From: Pseudorhodoferax soli
GTDB taxonomy: Bacteria; Pseudomonadota; Gammaproteobacteria; Burkholderiales; Burkholderiaceae_C
Direction: 5' to 3'
Length of the DNA stretch: 64,000 nucleotides
Assembly (NCBI RefSeq): GCF_003337555.1
Contig: NZ_QPJK01000004.1
Location: 161,320-225,319, forward strand
The notes below the pieces were generated by a model. That model was not told the origin of the DNA, made no database searches, and saw only the letters and a list, made by a program, of their open reading frames with translations. Each line of letters starts with the position of its first letter. The stretch's first letter is position 1. Of this stretch, positions 7,651 through 15,832 are shown one piece after another. Both the position numbers and the translations under genes were made by a program.

Positions 7651-8421
7651 ATGCAGACCCAAGACCTGTTCTCCCTGGCCGGCCGCACCGCCCTCGTCAC
7701 TGGCGGCTCGCGCGGCATCGGCCGCATGATCGCCGAGGGCTTCCTCGCGCAGGGCGCGCGCGTCTACATCTCGGCGCGCAAGGGCGAGGCCTGCACCCAG
7801 GCCGCGCACGAGATGGCCGCGCTGGGCCACTGCATCGCGCTGCCGGCCGACGTGTCCAGCGTGGCAGGCGCGCGCGCGCTGGCCGATGCCTTCGTGGCGC
7901 TGGAGCCGCGGCTGGACATCCTCGTCAACAACGCCGGCGCGGCCTGGGGCGAGCCCTTCGACGATTTTCCCGAGGCCGGCTGGGACAAGGTCGTCAACCT
8001 CAACCTCAAGGCGCCCTTCTTCCTGACCCAGGCCCTGGCCGCGCCGCTGCGGCTGGCGGCCCAGAGCCGGCCGGCCAAGGTCATCAACATCGCCTCCATC
8101 GACGGCCAGGGCGTGAACCCGCTGGAGACGTACTCCTACGCCGCCAGCAAGGCCGGCCTCATCCACCTCACCAAGCGCATGGCCTTGCGGCTGATCGAGG
8201 ACAACATCGTCGTCAGCGCCATCGCCCCGGGCGCCTTCGCCTCGGAGATGAACCGCGCCGCGCGCGACCAGGGCGAGGAAGTGGCCCGGCGCATCCCGGC
8301 CAAGCGCATCGGCCAGCCCGAGGACATGGCGGCCGCTGCCATCTACCTGGCCTCGCGCGCAGGCGACTATGTGGTCGGCACCACACTCACCGTGGATGGC
8401 GGCGTGCTGCTCGTGCGCTGA
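7651..8421 (+). CDS. Short-chain dehydrogenase/reductase (SDR)
   Basis: A 257-residue classical SDR. The NAD(P)-binding TGGSRGIG motif is at about residues 18-25, LVNNAG at about 91-96, the catalytic Ser lies in NIASIDG, and YSYAASKAG supplies the Tyr-x3-Lys pair. The closing TLTVDGGVLL segment is typical of the gluconate 5-dehydrogenase/3-oxoacyl-reductase-like group. It precedes two genes that together resemble 3-dehydroshikimate dehydratase, with a 35-base gap, and is probably cotranscribed with them. A role in oxidising a cyclic polyol such as quinate or shikimate is possible but rests only on that context. Confidence 0.88.
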   Translation: MQTQDLFSLAGRTALVTGGSRGIGRMIAEGFLAQGARVYISARKGEACTQAAHEMAALGHCIALPADVSSVAGARALADAFVALEPRLDILVNNAGAAWGEPFDDFPEAGWDKVVNLNLKAPFFLTQALAAPLRLAAQSRPAKVINIASIDGQGVNPLETYSYAASKAGLIHLTKRMALRLIEDNIVVSAIAPGAFASEMNRAARDQGEEVARRIPAKRIGQPEDMAAAAIYLASRAGDYVVGTTLTVDGGVLLVR

Positions 8422-8456
8422 ACAGAATTTGGGGCTGGCTGGCGCAGAATGTGCGC

Positions 8457-9365
8457 ATGAGTGATCTGCTGCTGAATACCCCCGATCCGCGCGAGCCCCT
8501 GCAGGCTTCGTTCAGCGACGCCGCCAACCCGCTGGGCCTGGACGGCATCGAGTTCATCGAGTACGCCACCTCCAAGCCCCAGGCGCTGGGCCAGGTGCTG
8601 GAGATGATGGGTTTCCGCCCCATCGCGCGGCACCGTTCGCGCGAGATCCTGCTGTACCGCCAGGGCGGGCTCAACATCGTCGTCAACGCGCACGCTGCCG
8701 ACGCGCCCGGGGCCAGCCAGGAGGTGCCGACGATCTCCGCCGTCGCGCTGCGCGCGCGCGATGCGCGGGCCGCGTACCGCTACGTGCTGGAGCGCGGTGC
8801 CTGGGCCGTGCCCACGCACGCCGAGGTCATGGAGCTGAACATCCCGGCCATCCACGGCGCGGGCGGCAGCCGCATCTACTTCGTCGACCGCTACAAGGAG
8901 TTCTCGATCTACGACGTGGACTTCGTGCCGATCCCCTCTGTCGAGCAGCAGCCGGCACCGACGGCCGGCATCCACTTCTTCGGCGTGGTGCAGTACATCG
9001 GCCCGGGCCGCAGCAACGACTGGATCGAGTTCTACCGCGAGCTGTTCGGCACCGAGCTGATCCCCGACGACCTGCGCTTCGGCATCATGCCCAAGGGCAC
9101 CTTGCTGCGCACGCCGGCGCTGGACGCGACGCAGCGCTTCATGCTGCAGCTGGTCGAGCCCGAGCCGCATGTGCTGGACACCGGCGAGAAGCTGCAGCGC
9201 ATCGGCCTGGGCGTGCCCGACGTGCTGGCCGCCGTGCAGGCGCTGCGTGCGCTGGGCGTGGAGTTCGTCGAGACGGCAGCCGCCCACACCGAACGGCGGG
9301 GGGCCATCACCAAGACCTACCTGGGTTCGGTGGTGTTCGAACTCGTCCACAGCGGCGGGGAGTGA
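8457..9365 (+). CDS. HPPD-like VOC-fold protein (resembles the C-terminal half of 3-dehydroshikimate dehydratase)
   Basis: A 302-residue protein from ATG 8457 (an in-frame GTG lies at 8451). It has two vicinal-oxygen-chelate halves: residues about 28-155 (GIEFIEYATSKPQALGQ) and about 170-300 (GIHFFGVVQYIG). The layout matches 4-hydroxyphenylpyruvate dioxygenase and the HPPD-like half of QuiC dehydratases. Of the three iron ligands expected in HPPD, H173 and E295 are present, but the middle His is an Arg (R248 in KLQRIGLGV), so ordinary dioxygenase chemistry is unlikely. The stop codon lies five bases before the ATG of the TIM-barrel gene, pointing to tight coupling and probably one heteromeric enzyme. 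Confidence 0.75.
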   Translation: MSDLLLNTPDPREPLQASFSDAANPLGLDGIEFIEYATSKPQALGQVLEMMGFRPIARHRSREILLYRQGGLNIVVNAHAADAPGASQEVPTISAVALRARDARAAYRYVLERGAWAVPTHAEVMELNIPAIHGAGGSRIYFVDRYKEFSIYDVDFVPIPSVEQQPAPTAGIHFFGVVQYIGPGRSNDWIEFYRELFGTELIPDDLRFGIMPKGTLLRTPALDATQRFMLQLVEPEPHVLDTGEKLQRIGLGVPDVLAAVQALRALGVEFVETAAAHTERRGAITKTYLGSVVFELVHSGGE

Positions 9366-9370
9366 CCAGC

Positions 9371-10276
9371 ATGCGGCTGCACACCGAGGGCAACTTCGAA
9401 GGCTTCGGCATGGACACGATCACGCTGGCCGGGCCGCTGGAGGCCAAGCTGGCCGCCATGCGCGGCGCCGGCTTCACGCAGGTCATGCTCAAGGCCAACG
9501 ACCTGGTCGGCCACCCGGGCGGGCTCGACGCTGCCGTCCAGGCAGTGAAGGACAGCGGCCTGCGCGGCACGGGCTTCCAGGTGCTGCGCGATTTCGAGGG
9601 CCTGTCGGGCCACCTGCACCACTACAAGGTGGACATCGCCAAGAGCATGCTGGAGATGTGCGCCGCGCTGGGCTGCACGGTGCTGCTGGCCTGCTCGTCG
9701 ACCTCGCGCCACGCCACGCAGGATCTGGATGCGATCGCGCGCGACCTGCGCAAGCTGGCCATGCTGGCCGTGCCGCTGGGCATCAGGATCGCCTACGAAG
9801 GCCTGTCGTGGGGCCACACGGTCAACGAGTTCACGACCGCCTGGGACGTGGTCTGCCGCGCCGACTGCCCCAACCTGGGCGTGGGCATCGACTCCTTCCA
9901 CGTGCTGGCGGCCAAGACCCCGCTTTCGGAGATCGACTACCTCGACCCGAGCAAGATCTTCCTCGTGCAACTGGCCGATTTCCTGTGGCAGGACACGCCG
10001 ACCTTCGAGGAACGCATGGCCACGGCGCGCACCATGCGCGTGTTCCCTGGCGAAGGCGTGCACAGCGAGCAGGTCGTCGAACTCGTGCTGCGGCTGGACA
10101 AGCTGGGCTACCGCGGCGACTACAGTTTCGAGGTCTTCAACGACGACTTCCTCAACCTGCCGCTACCCACGGTGGCGGAACGGGCGCGCAAGTCGGCGCT
10201 GTGGCTGGCCGAGGATGTGCTCAAGCGCTCGGTGCCGCTGCCGGGGCAGATGCGCTTGAAGGCGATGGTGGGGTGA
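9371..10276 (+). CDS. Sugar-phosphate isomerase/epimerase-type TIM barrel, probable 3-dehydroshikimate dehydratase catalytic subunit
   Basis: A 301-residue AP-endonuclease-2/xylose-isomerase-like TIM barrel. ATG 9371 was chosen because GGGGAG lies 8 bases upstream; an in-frame GTG at 9362 overlaps the previous stop. The four acidic/amide metal ligands of 3-dehydroshikimate dehydratases can be placed: E143 (IAYEGLSWG), D174 (GIDSFH), Q200 (LVQLADF) and E254 (SFEVFND). Bacterial QuiC enzymes carry this barrel fused to an HPPD-like domain; here the HPPD-like part is the separate upstream gene. The expected reaction is 3-dehydroshikimate to protocatechuate. Other sugar or inosose isomerase activities cannot be excluded. 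Confidence 0.75.
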   Translation: MRLHTEGNFEGFGMDTITLAGPLEAKLAAMRGAGFTQVMLKANDLVGHPGGLDAAVQAVKDSGLRGTGFQVLRDFEGLSGHLHHYKVDIAKSMLEMCAALGCTVLLACSSTSRHATQDLDAIARDLRKLAMLAVPLGIRIAYEGLSWGHTVNEFTTAWDVVCRADCPNLGVGIDSFHVLAAKTPLSEIDYLDPSKIFLVQLADFLWQDTPTFEERMATARTMRVFPGEGVHSEQVVELVLRLDKLGYRGDYSFEVFNDDFLNLPLPTVAERARKSALWLAEDVLKRSVPLPGQMRLKAMVG

Positions 10277-10407
10277 CGCACGCGCGTCGGTGACCGGCGC
10301 GCACAACGCATTCGTTTGTCGAAATCGCTCCTCTCGATCGTCGTCAGAACGGCGCTCTCATCCGCGCGCCTCTACCCGCAGCGCAGAAACGACCGAAAGG
10401 ATTCGAC

Positions 10408-10617
10408 ATGGCAGCCCCGGAAGCAACACAAGGCCCGGCCTCCTACTTCCCTTCCATCGAGAAGAAGTACGGCAAGCCCATCGCCCACTGGATGCAGGTC
10501 ATCCAGCAGGCGGGCGCCCTCAAGCACATGGAGCTGGTCAACCGGCTCAAGACCGAATACCAGCTGGGGCACGGCCATGCCAATGCCCTGGTCGCCTGGT
10601 ATCTCGCCAGGCAATAG
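10408..10617 (+). CDS. DUF4287 family small protein
   Basis: A 69-residue protein with AAAGGA seven to eight bases before ATG 10408. The body (YFPSIEKKYGKPIAHWMQVI, then LKTEYQLGHGHANALVAWY) matches the small DUF4287 family, which is of unknown function. There is no signal peptide. It lies 131 bases after the TIM-barrel gene and 48 bases before the DUF2867 gene, in the same direction. Confidence 0.8.
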   Translation: MAAPEATQGPASYFPSIEKKYGKPIAHWMQVIQQAGALKHMELVNRLKTEYQLGHGHANALVAWYLARQ

Positions 10618-10665
10618 CCAGCACCATGCCTGGTCCCATGGCCATGCCGCACCATCCGCCCACAC

Positions 10666-11211
10666 ATGCCCCCTGAATTCACGCCCGTCACGGCCGTGGC
10701 GCTCCCTGCGCAGTCGCGCATCGCCAACGCCTATGCGTCGGTCAACCTGGCCGATGCGTTCTCGATCCGGCTGCCTCCGAACGCATCCGGCGACCCTGAG
10801 GTGTTGGCCCGCTTCATCTTCTCGCACCAGGCACCCTGGGTGGGCCGTCTCATGCGGGTGCGAGACGCGCTGGTGGCGGGCTTCGGCCTCAAGACGGGCA
10901 AACATCTCGCTGCGCTGGGCGGCAGCGCCAGCCGGAGCCGGGTGGGCATCTTCAAGGTGTACAGCACCAGTGCATCGGAAATCGTGCTGGGAGAGGACGA
11001 CCAGCACCTGGACTTCAGGGTGTCGGTGCTGTGCACGGGCGAGCCGGCATCGGAAGGCGGGCGTCAGCTCGTCGTTTCCACCGTGGTGCATTGCCACGAC
11101 CGTCTGGGCCGGGCCTACATTCTTTTGATCGCGCCGTTCCACCGGCAGGTCGTCCGGTCCAGCCTGCGCAGCGCGGCACGCAAGGGATGGCCGCAGGCCA
11201 CGGGCGCGTGA
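10666..11211 (+). CDS. DUF2867 family protein
   Basis: A 181-residue protein that fits the DUF2867 family: DAFSIRLP near residue 25, then WVGRLMRVRDALV, GIFKVY, DDQHLDFRVSVL and a terminal segment LLIAPFHRQVVRSSL. No signal peptide or membrane helix is evident. No activity is established for the family. The gene is convergent with the GGDEF/EAL gene, whose stop lies 58 bases away. Confidence 0.75.
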   Translation: MPPEFTPVTAVALPAQSRIANAYASVNLADAFSIRLPPNASGDPEVLARFIFSHQAPWVGRLMRVRDALVAGFGLKTGKHLAALGGSASRSRVGIFKVYSTSASEIVLGEDDQHLDFRVSVLCTGEPASEGGRQLVVSTVVHCHDRLGRAYILLIAPFHRQVVRSSLRSAARKGWPQATGA

Positions 11212-11268
11212 AACGGCTTGGCTGTCGCTGCCACCGGCGCCGACGGCGTGGCCGGCCCGAGCTGCCCA

Positions 11269-13656
11269 CTAGCTCAGCAGCGACCCGTGCGCCGTGTGCG
11301 TCAGCACCTCGCCCTGGTGCCAGCGCTGGGCCCAGTGCAGGAAGTCCGCGGACGGCATCGGCTTGCTCATGAAGTAGCCCTGCCCCTCGTCGCAGTTCAG
11401 TGCACGCAGCTGGCGCCAGATGAGCGCGTTCTCCACGCCTTCGGCCACCACCGTCAAGCCCAGGTTGTGGGCCAGGTCCACGGTCGACCGCACGATCTTG
11501 GCGTCGTCCTCGTCCTTCTCCATGTTCATGACGAAGGACTTGTCGATCTTCAGTTCGTCCACCGGCAGGCGCTTGAGGTAGGCCAGCGACGAATAGCCGG
11601 TGCCGAAGTCGTCGATGGAGAGCTTGAAGCCACGGTCGGACAGGCGCTGCAGCACGGCCTGGGCGCGCTGCGGGTCGTCCATGATGGCGCTCTCGGTGAT
11701 CTCCAGGCAGAAGCCGGTGGCCGGCACGCCGTGGCGATCGAGGATGGCGTCCAGCCGCGCCGGGAACTCCAGGTCGAGCAGGTCGCGCGTGGAGAGGTTC
11801 ACGGCAATGCGCAGCGTGCCTGCGCCGATCTGCGCCAGCAGGCCGGCGGCAGCATCGAACACCCACAGCGTGAGTTGGCTCACGAAGCCGGTCTGCTCCG
11901 CGAACGGGATGAAGTCCAGCGGCGGCACCAGTCCGCGCTCGGGATGCTGCCAGCGCACCAGGGCCTCGGCCGCGACCACGGCGGAATCCGCCAGCCGCAG
12001 CTTGGGCTGCATGAACAGGCGCAGTTCGTTGCGTTCGACGGCGCGGCGCAACTCGCTGAGCAGCGACAGGGTCTGCACGCTGCCGGCGTCCAGCCCGGCG
12101 TCGTAGAGCTGCACGGTGGTGGTCTTGGACTTGGCCGCGTACATGGCGACCTCGGCGCGCGAGAGCAGCGTGTCGGTGTCGGCGGCATGCTCGGGCCAGC
12201 AGGCGATGCCCAGGCCGGCGGAGATGTCCACCGTCTGCTCGCCCAGCGCCAGCGGCTGCTCGAAGCCCTTGGCAATGCGCTGGGCCACCTGCTGCGCGAT
12301 GGCCGCGCCGCTGTCGGCCAGCAGCACGGCGAATTCGTCACCCCCCAGGCGCGCCACCATGTCGCTGCTGCGCAGGCCCTGCTCGGTCAGGCGCGTCGCC
12401 ACGGCCTTGAGCAGCTGGTCGCCCAAGGCGTAACCCATCACGTCGTTGACATGCTTGAAGCGGTCCAGGTCCAGCATCAGCACGGAGAGGCTGCGCGGCG
12501 GGGTCTCGCCGCGGCGGCGCGCGATCTCCTCTTCCACCGCCTCGCGAAAGCGCGCGCGGTTGGGCAGGCCGGTCAGCCGGTCCCAGTACGCCAGGTGGCG
12601 GATCTCGGCCTGCTGGGCGGCGATGTCCACGCGCATGGTGTCGAAGGCACGCGCCAGGCCGCCAATCTCGTCGGCGCGCTCGGTGTGCTGCAGCGGCTGG
12701 TCGTAGCGGCCCCGGCCGAGTTCGCCCGCGGCCGACACCAGCGCGCGCAGCGGCGTGGTCACGCGGCGTGCGGTCACCACGCTGCCAGCGCCGAACAGCA
12801 GCACGCCCAGCGCCGTGATCCAGGCCAGCGCCACCTGGGCCTGGCGGAAGGGCGCCACCACCTCGTTCACCGAGCGCAGCAGAACGGTGTAGACGGCGGT
12901 GTCGGCGCTGGTGTCGAGCGCAACCCCGCGCGCCAGCAGCATGTCGTCGTCCACCGGCAGCTCGGCAGGCTGGCCGCCGGCTTGCTGCAGGGCCTGCAAC
13001 GCGCGCGGCGCCAGCGTGGTGGCCAGCACGCGGGGCGGCTGGCCGGGCGAGCGGCCGAACAGGGCCAGCTGCACGTCCGACAGCGCACGCATGTCTTCCA
13101 GAAGGCTCTGGTTCAGCGGGAAACCCATCAGCACCCAGCCCACGACGAGCGGCGCGCGCATGGGCACCAGCACGAACTGGAAGGCCTCGCCGCCCACCAG
13201 TGCGATGCGGTAGGCGTTCGGGTCCTCGGCCAGCGCGCGCAGGGGGCTGGCCAGCACCGAATGCAGCGCGGCGGCGTTCTGGCCTTCCGCGACGGCCCGC
13301 AGCTGCAGCTGCGTGTCCAGCAGCGCGGTGGCGGTGGCCCCGATGCGCGCGCCGTGGTTCTCCAGTGCCGAGGCGATGGTGTCCAGGTCGGCGCTGCCGA
13401 CGGCGGCCCGAAAGCCGTAGTCGGCGGCCAGCAGCGAGGCGCCCTGGTTGAGCTTCTGCGCGTTCTGCTCCAGCAGGCGCAGCCACACGCGCTCGCCCAC
13501 GCGCAATTCCTGCGCGACCTGGCGGCGCGCGCTCTGGTCGATGGCGATGCGCACCACGCTGAACACCGCCGCCTGGACCACCAGCAGGAGCACCAGCGAC
13601 AGCAGCACGATGCGGGACGACAAGCCGCCCGGCAGCGACCAGGCCCGCCAGTTCAT
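11269..13656 (-). CDS. Membrane-bound GGDEF/EAL dual-domain c-di-GMP enzyme with periplasmic sensor
   Basis: A 795-residue product from ATG 13656; the longer open frame is rejected because this ATG overlaps the upstream stop as ATGA. Transmembrane helix 1 is at about residues 14-36, followed by a periplasmic sensor region of about 250 residues, transmembrane helix 2 at about 283-303 and a HAMP-like linker ([18 protein letters not shown]). The GGDEF domain keeps RLGGDEF, so cyclase activity is possible. The EAL domain keeps AEALVRW, LEITESAIM and IDDFGTGYSSL, so phosphodiesterase activity is possible. It is the last gene of an operon with a cupredoxin and a DUF4394 lipoprotein, which suggests that the periplasmic sensor may read a signal involving them. 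Confidence 0.9.
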   Translation of the reverse strand: MNWRAWSLPGGLSSRIVLLSLVLLLVVQAAVFSVVRIAIDQSARRQVAQELRVGERVWLRLLEQNAQKLNQGASLLAADYGFRAAVGSADLDTIASALENHGARIGATATALLDTQLQLRAVAEGQNAAALHSVLASPLRALAEDPNAYRIALVGGEAFQFVLVPMRAPLVVGWVLMGFPLNQSLLEDMRALSDVQLALFGRSPGQPPRVLATTLAPRALQALQQAGGQPAELPVDDDMLLARGVALDTSADTAVYTVLLRSVNEVVAPFRQAQVALAWITALGVLLFGAGSVVTARRVTTPLRALVSAAGELGRGRYDQPLQHTERADEIGGLARAFDTMRVDIAAQQAEIRHLAYWDRLTGLPNRARFREAVEEEIARRRGETPPRSLSVLMLDLDRFKHVNDVMGYALGDQLLKAVATRLTEQGLRSSDMVARLGGDEFAVLLADSGAAIAQQVAQRIAKGFEQPLALGEQTVDISAGLGIACWPEHAADTDTLLSRAEVAMYAAKSKTTTVQLYDAGLDAGSVQTLSLLSELRRAVERNELRLFMQPKLRLADSAVVAAEALVRWQHPERGLVPPLDFIPFAEQTGFVSQLTLWVFDAAAGLLAQIGAGTLRIAVNLSTRDLLDLEFPARLDAILDRHGVPATGFCLEITESAIMDDPQRAQAVLQRLSDRGFKLSIDDFGTGYSSLAYLKRLPVDELKIDKSFVMNMEKDEDDAKIVRSTVDLAHNLGLTVVAEGVENALIWRQLRALNCDEGQGYFMSKPMPSADFLHWAQRWHQGEVLTHTAHGSLLS

Positions 13657-14270
13657 GGTGTCACGCCGGCGAGCTTGAACACGGTGGCCTGGTCGTTCGG
13701 GTTGACGGTGAAAGCCTGGTCGGCCGCCGGCGCGCCCACGGCCAGGCCGGGGTGCCACACGCGCAGGCGGTAGCTGCCGGCCGGCACGTTGGCCAGCGAC
13801 ACCTGGCCGCCGGCGGCGCTGCGGCCGAAGTGAGGGGTCTCGACGATCACCACCCACGCGGCCATCTGGTCGTGGATGTTGCAGCCCAGCACCGCGATGC
13901 CGGGCTTGTCGAACACCACCGGACTGGCCGGCGTGCCGATGTACAGCTTGAGCTCGAAGGTCTTGACGGGAGAGAACGAGTAGACCTGGTGGCGCACCGT
14001 GTCCTGGTTGGGGAACGTGACGGAACTGCCCACCGTCACCACCGTCACCGCGGGCTCGAAGCGCTTGGCGCGCTGCGCGATCTCGGCGCCGGCCACCGGC
14101 TTGGCCTGCGCACGCGCCTCGCGCGATTCAAGGAAGACCACGGCGTCGGCAAGCGGCTTGCCCGCCGTGTCCTGCACCGTGACCTGGACGGTGCCGGCCG
14201 CCGCACCGCAGGCCAAGGTGGCGGCCGCCAGGCCAGCCAGCCAACCAGGTACCGAACGCATCGTGCGCAT
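13653..14270 (-). CDS. Periplasmic cupredoxin-like protein (often labelled methylamine utilisation protein)
   Basis: A 205-residue product. ATG 14270 is the preferred start; GTG 14276 and ATG 14261 are alternatives. An N-terminal signal peptide (WLAGLAAATLACGAAAG) precedes a short carboxypeptidase-regulatory-like beta segment. A cupredoxin fold follows, with a plausible type 1 copper set: His in VRHQVYSF, then Cys, His and Met in GCNIHDQM. The tail is a second beta domain (AGSYRLRVWHPGL). The stop overlaps the ATG of the GGDEF/EAL gene by four bases, so translation is probably coupled. It may carry copper or pass electrons. No methylamine dehydrogenase genes are nearby, so that label is only a family name. 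Confidence 0.8.
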   Translation of the reverse strand: MRTMRSVPGWLAGLAAATLACGAAAGTVQVTVQDTAGKPLADAVVFLESREARAQAKPVAGAEIAQRAKRFEPAVTVVTVGSSVTFPNQDTVRHQVYSFSPVKTFELKLYIGTPASPVVFDKPGIAVLGCNIHDQMAAWVVIVETPHFGRSAAGGQVSLANVPAGSYRLRVWHPGLAVGAPAADQAFTVNPNDQATVFKLAGVTP

Positions 14271-14292
14271 GAACACCCCGAGCGCGCGCAGC

Positions 14293-15186
14293 TCAGGGCT
14301 CGATGGCCATGCCCAGCAGCGGGCCGCCATCGGCCACCGTGCCGACGAAGCGCGCACGCCCGGTGTCCAGGTCGACCTGGTAGAGCTTGGTCTTGGTGTC
14401 GCTGGGCGTACGCAGCGCCGCGAAGGCGGCGTTCGACACGTCGGCGATGTCCAGCGTGGCGTCGGCCAGCTCACCCAGCCCCAGCGGACCCACGGTGCGC
14501 AGCTGGCCGGTGTTGGGCGAGACCACCGGCGTCGTGCCTTCCTTGGAGCCCTGCATCACCAGCACGCCCAGGCGGCGGTCGATGGCGTAGTTGGTGGTGA
14601 TCTTCTCGTCCTGCTTGTTGTAGGTGTAGCCGGCCGCCACGAGGGCCGGTGCCTTTCCCGCGTTCACGTCGCCGGCCACGTAGGCGAGGGTGCCGTCGGG
14701 TTGCACGCCGTCCAGGTTGGGGTTGCCGTCGACCACGGCACCGGTCTCCGGGTGCAGGCGCAGGTTCTGGCCGCCCTCGCCCACCACACGGATGCGGTCC
14801 GCAGACGGATTGAAGTCGAAACCGAACAGCGGGCCGGCCAGCGGCAGCACCGCCGGCGACGCGCCGACCTGCGCCAGCGCGCCGGTGCTGGTGTTCAGGG
14901 TGTACAGCCGGCCCTGGCGCGACAGCGCGAACAGCACGCCGCGCGAGACGCGGTAGTCGATGCCGACCAGCGCATCGCCGGCGGCCACGCCGGTGACCGG
15001 CTTGCGGCTCAGCACACGCTGCGGCTGGCCGGCGTTGAAGCTGATGAGTTCGTTGCCCGCGGTGACGGCGAACACGTTCTCCTTGCGCAACGCACCAACC
15101 GGCTCCGGCATGCTGGCGCAGCCCATCAGGACGGTCGCCCCCGCGGCGGCAAGGCCCAGGCGAAGGCAGGGAAACGGGAAGGACAT
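14293..15186 (-). CDS. DUF4394 domain lipoprotein
   Basis: A 297-residue product from ATG 15186, with GGAG six bases upstream; a TTG at 15198 would add four residues. The N terminus is a lipoprotein signal with the lipobox LMGC followed by AS, so outer-membrane anchoring is likely. The rest is a DUF4394-type beta propeller, with repeats such as LFALSRQGRLYTLNTSTGAL, GFDFNPSADRIRVVG and LADATLDIADVSNAAFAAL. The family has no established activity. It is the first gene of the operon with the cupredoxin (22-base gap) and the GGDEF/EAL protein. Confidence 0.8.
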   Translation of the reverse strand: MSFPFPCLRLGLAAAGATVLMGCASMPEPVGALRKENVFAVTAGNELISFNAGQPQRVLSRKPVTGVAAGDALVGIDYRVSRGVLFALSRQGRLYTLNTSTGALAQVGASPAVLPLAGPLFGFDFNPSADRIRVVGEGGQNLRLHPETGAVVDGNPNLDGVQPDGTLAYVAGDVNAGKAPALVAAGYTYNKQDEKITTNYAIDRRLGVLVMQGSKEGTTPVVSPNTGQLRTVGPLGLGELADATLDIADVSNAAFAALRTPSDTKTKLYQVDLDTGRARFVGTVADGGPLLGMAIEP

Positions 15187-15209
15187 GGCGCGCTCCAATG
15201 ATTTGTCTC

Positions 15210-15236
15210 TATCTTGACCGGATTATTCTCAAGATA
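15210..15236. promoter_or_regulatory. Inverted repeat upstream of the DUF4394 operon
   Basis: TATCTTGA (15210-15217) and TCAAGATA (15229-15236) form a perfect 8-bp inverted repeat with an 11-base spacer. The repeat lies in an AT-rich patch 24 bases upstream of the DUF4394 start. It is a likely operator; the regulator is unknown. Confidence 0.45.
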
Positions 15237-15330
15237 TAGGCAGAACGGCGCAACAATTTGGCAGCACCCGCAGGCGCCGTCCCGGTATTGCACGCACCGT
15301 CGCGTGCGCGCAGCAGTGGCTGCCGGCGGG

Positions 15331-15777
15331 TCAGGCCTGCCGCGCCTTGGCGTGCGTCACAGCCGTGCGCAGGCCCAGCAGGTAGCTGTCCACGCCGAAC
15401 CCGGCGATCTGGCCCTGGGCGATCTCGGCCAGCACCGAGTGGTGGCGGAAGGCCTCGCGGGCATGCACGTTGGACATGTGCACCTCGACGATGGGGCACT
15501 GGAGGATGGCCAGCGCATCGCGGATGCCATAGCTGTAGTGCGTCCACGCGCCGGCGTTGATGACGATGGCGTCCACGCCCTCGGTGTGCGCGGCATGGAT
15601 GCGCTCGACCATCGCGCCTTCGAAATTGCTCTGGAAACACGCGACCTCGGTGCCGAGTTCCTGGCCCAGCGCCACGAGCTGCGCGTCGATCTCGGCCAGC
15701 GTCGTGGTGCCGTAGGTCTTGGGGTCGCGCTTGCCGAACATGTTGAGGTTGATGCCGTGCAGCGTGAGGATCTTCAT
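15331..15777 (-). CDS. aroQ: Type II 3-dehydroquinate dehydratase
   Basis: A 148-residue protein of normal length for the type II family. Active-site residues are visible: R17 and Y22 in KRDPKTYG, N74 and H80 in INAGAWTHYSYG, H100 in VEVHMSNVHAR, and R111 in FRHHS. It interconverts 3-dehydroquinate and 3-dehydroshikimate, in the shikimate pathway or in quinate breakdown. The familiar HGPNLNLLG signature reads HGINLNMFG, a slight departure. It follows the TRAP receptor gene with a 55-base gap and is the last gene of the dctQMP set. That context favours a catabolic role over a biosynthetic one. Confidence 0.92.
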   Translation of the reverse strand: MKILTLHGINLNMFGKRDPKTYGTTTLAEIDAQLVALGQELGTEVACFQSNFEGAMVERIHAAHTEGVDAIVINAGAWTHYSYGIRDALAILQCPIVEVHMSNVHAREAFRHHSVLAEIAQGQIAGFGVDSYLLGLRTAVTHAKARQA

Positions 15778-15832
15778 GCGGTGTCCTTGGGGAGTGGGTA
15801 CGGGGGACTGGCGCCCCCCCCGGGCTGCAAGC

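Noticed and set aside
11218-13773. An 851-codon plus-strand frame opposite the GGDEF/EAL gene
   Set aside because: It is antisense to a gene with intact GGDEF, EAL and HAMP motifs, and has no domain of its own.
13653-14270. Reading the cupredoxin as evidence for methylamine metabolism
   Set aside because: No mau structural or maturation genes are nearby. The family label comes from distant similarity only.
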